From Corallococcus carmarthensis (GTDB taxonomy: Bacteria; Myxococcota; Myxococcia; Myxococcales; Myxococcaceae): DNA of 44,480 nucleotides. A program made the position numbers and the translations under genes. This document shows, piece after piece, positions 43,395 to 44,480 of this stretch (positions within the stretch are counted from its first letter, which is position 1; every line of letters begins with the position of its first letter). The notes under the pieces are model-generated. The model was given only the letters and a program-made list of their open reading frames with translations, was not told the DNA's origin and made no database searches. The stretch covers positions 1-44,480 of the forward strand of contig NZ_RAWE01000066.1 of assembly GCF_003611695.1 (NCBI RefSeq), in the 5' to 3' direction.

Positions 43395-44093
43395 GTGCTG
43401 CCAGGAACCGAGCGGTCAGTCTTGGAGGCCTTCCGCCGGGGTGACACCGCCGTGCTCACCCAGGTCTACCGGACCTATTCGCCAGAAGTGCTGCGCTACC
43501 TGTCCCGGCGCTTCTCCATCCATTCAGAGACCGGCACGCGCTCCCTTTCACTCACGCCCCTGGACCTGGACGCCGCGCACCAGGAGACCTTCGTGCGGGC
43601 CTTCCGCCCCCACATGCGCCAGGCCTACGACGGCGTGCGCCCCTACCTGGGCTTCCTGCTCACCGTCGCCCGCTCCACTGCCATTGATTTGATGCGCGCC
43701 TCCGGCCGCGTGGCCCGGGAAGCCATCCCCCTGGATGACGCGCCGGAGCTCGTGCACGCCCCCACCGAGAACAAGAGCCCCGAGGAAGAGGCCCTGGGCG
43801 CCGAGGTCCGTACGCTCGTGCGCCGCTTCCTGGAGGCCCTGCCCGCCGAAGGGCGCGCCCTGGCGCAGCTGCGGTTCATGGACGGCCTGTCCCAGGAGTC
43901 CGCCGCCGACCAGCTGAAGCTCACCCGCGGCGAGGTGCGGGTGCGCGAGCGCCACCTGCGGTTGCAGTTCACCGAACACCTGAAGGACTCGGGCTGGTTG
44001 GACAGTGACGTCGCACCGGGACGCCTGCAATGGGGCGCCCTGCTGGCCACCCTGGCCCTGCTGTGCGCCATCCCATTCGGGAGCCTCCCATGA
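43395..44093 (+). CDS. Sigma-70-family factor with C-terminal membrane helix
   Basis: A 232-residue ECF-like sigma factor. Region 2 is at about 8-105 (FRRGDTAVLTQVYRTYSPEV, HQETFVRAFRP, YLGFLLTVARSTAIDLMRAS) and region 4 at about 145-205 (LPAEGRALAQLRFMDGLSQE, SAADQLKLTRGEVRVRERHL). A hydrophobic C-terminal helix (WGALLATLALLCAIPFGSLP) is unusual and could tether it to the membrane. GTG 43395 is preceded by ATGGAG at eight bases. The stop overlaps the next gene start as ATGA, so it is co-translated with the anti-sigma-like protein, its probable regulator. Confidence 0.83.
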   Translation: MLPGTERSVLEAFRRGDTAVLTQVYRTYSPEVLRYLSRRFSIHSETGTRSLSLTPLDLDAAHQETFVRAFRPHMRQAYDGVRPYLGFLLTVARSTAIDLMRASGRVAREAIPLDDAPELVHAPTENKSPEEEALGAEVRTLVRRFLEALPAEGRALAQLRFMDGLSQESAADQLKLTRGEVRVRERHLRLQFTEHLKDSGWLDSDVAPGRLQWGALLATLALLCAIPFGSLP

Positions 44094-44441
44094 AGTGGTA
44101 CGAACGACATGTGGACGCGGGACTGACGCGCTGGTCCCTGGGGGAGCTGTCCGCCCCCGAATCCTCGCGGCTCCTGCGCCACGCCCACGCCTGCACCCGC
44201 TGCGGCACCCGCTACGACAAGTGGGCCCGCGCCCACCGCGTCTTCGAGTCCGGCCAGACGGACACCCCCACCTCCACGGAGCTGGAGACGCTCACCGCCG
44301 CGGGGCTGACGGCCGCCCTCAGCGCCGCCGCGCCCCCGGACGCCGCGCCCTCCCGGTGGCCCACCCTGGCGGTGCTCGGCGCCACGCTCGCGGCCCTCTT
44401 CCTGGTCGTGGTGGTGACACCCACCTCCGTCGGCCCCACCG
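44090..44441 (+). CDS. Anti-sigma-like zinc-binding membrane protein, 3' end missing
   Basis: About 117 genuine residues remain. MKWYERHVDAGLTRWSLGEL is followed by HAHACTRCGTRYDKW, where His31-x3-Cys35-x2-Cys38 is the zinc motif of anti-sigma factors. A membrane helix (LAVLGATLAALFLVVVV) begins near residue 94. The start overlaps the sigma factor stop. The apparent continuation (VPYTHLRAHET) is adapter, not protein. The periplasmic part is lost. Confidence 0.75.
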
Positions 44442-44480
44442 CTGTCCCTTATACACATCTCCGAGCCCACGAGACGCTCA
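44442..44480 (+). other. Illumina Nextera adapter at contig end
   Basis: Bases 44442-44475 match the Nextera transposase read-through adapter over 34 positions with one mismatch (C for T at 44447); key pieces are CTTATACACATCT and CCGAGCCCACGAGAC. The five bases after it fit the start of an i7 index. On the minus strand it would encode the well-known artefact peptide GSEMCIRDS. Genomic sequence stops at about 44441. Confidence 0.97.

Noticed and set aside
43643-44470. Minus-strand frame starting MGSEMCIRDS
   Set aside because: Its first residues are the translated Nextera adapter; the remainder is antisense to the sigma factor operon.

Overview
The window reads as myxobacterial chromosomal DNA (Myxococcaceae, most like Corallococcus or Myxococcus). 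GC and third-position GC are very high. It also carries lineage-typical families: a MYXO-CTERM protein, a DUF2378-like protein, a DUF2381 protein paired with a Ser/Thr kinase, a MopE-type metal-binding repeat protein, Ser/Thr kinases with an HRDLSPHN loop, and many lipoproteins. This assignment is inferred from gene content; no rRNA is present. The right end is a contig end: the last 39 bases are Illumina Nextera adapter, not genome.

Layout. 1-8.96 kb: a cut-off modA, a MarR regulator, a YdcF-like protein, a DUF2378-like protein, an endonuclease/exonuclease/phosphatase lipoprotein, a MYXO-CTERM protein, a DUF4336 protein, archaeal-type prolyl-tRNA synthetase, a membrane adenylate cyclase, a YdjM-like membrane protein and ThpR. 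8.97-17.7 kb: a cytoplasmic PhnD-like/PAS histidine kinase, a YiiX-like hydrolase behind a sigma-54-like promoter, a three-repeat MopE-type lipoprotein, a two-propeller secreted protein and a PsbP-like lipoprotein. 17.9-22.8 kb: a complete livK-H-M-G-F operon on the minus strand with overlapping stops and starts and a good sigma-70-type promoter. 22.9-30 kb: small membrane proteins, a PRC-barrel/DUF2382 protein preceded by a structured non-coding stretch, a GAF-like/Ser-Thr kinase, grpE-dnaK and a histone-H1-like protein.

30-41.5 kb is the accessory part: a large nuclease/lamin-tail lipoprotein, then a tandemly duplicated two-gene module (lipoprotein plus partner, about 1.34 kb per unit). A decayed piece of the neighbouring outer-membrane gene is trapped between the copies. 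Next come a JAB-motif lipoprotein, a small lipoprotein, and a DUF2381-kinase pair whose kinase carries an apparent second lipoprotein start inside its frame.

41.5-44.4 kb holds a 522-residue protein with a C-terminal HEPN motif, an outward-facing intrinsic terminator, a 3' half of a tRNA-Arg(CCG) gene, and a sigma factor overlapping a zinc-binding anti-sigma-like gene that runs into the adapter.

Most genes are ordinary housekeeping or family-typical. The most unusual points are the duplicated module with conserved ends and a divergent middle, the chain of hairpins at 23275-23437, the HEPN gene beside a tRNA fragment, and the two-start kinase.
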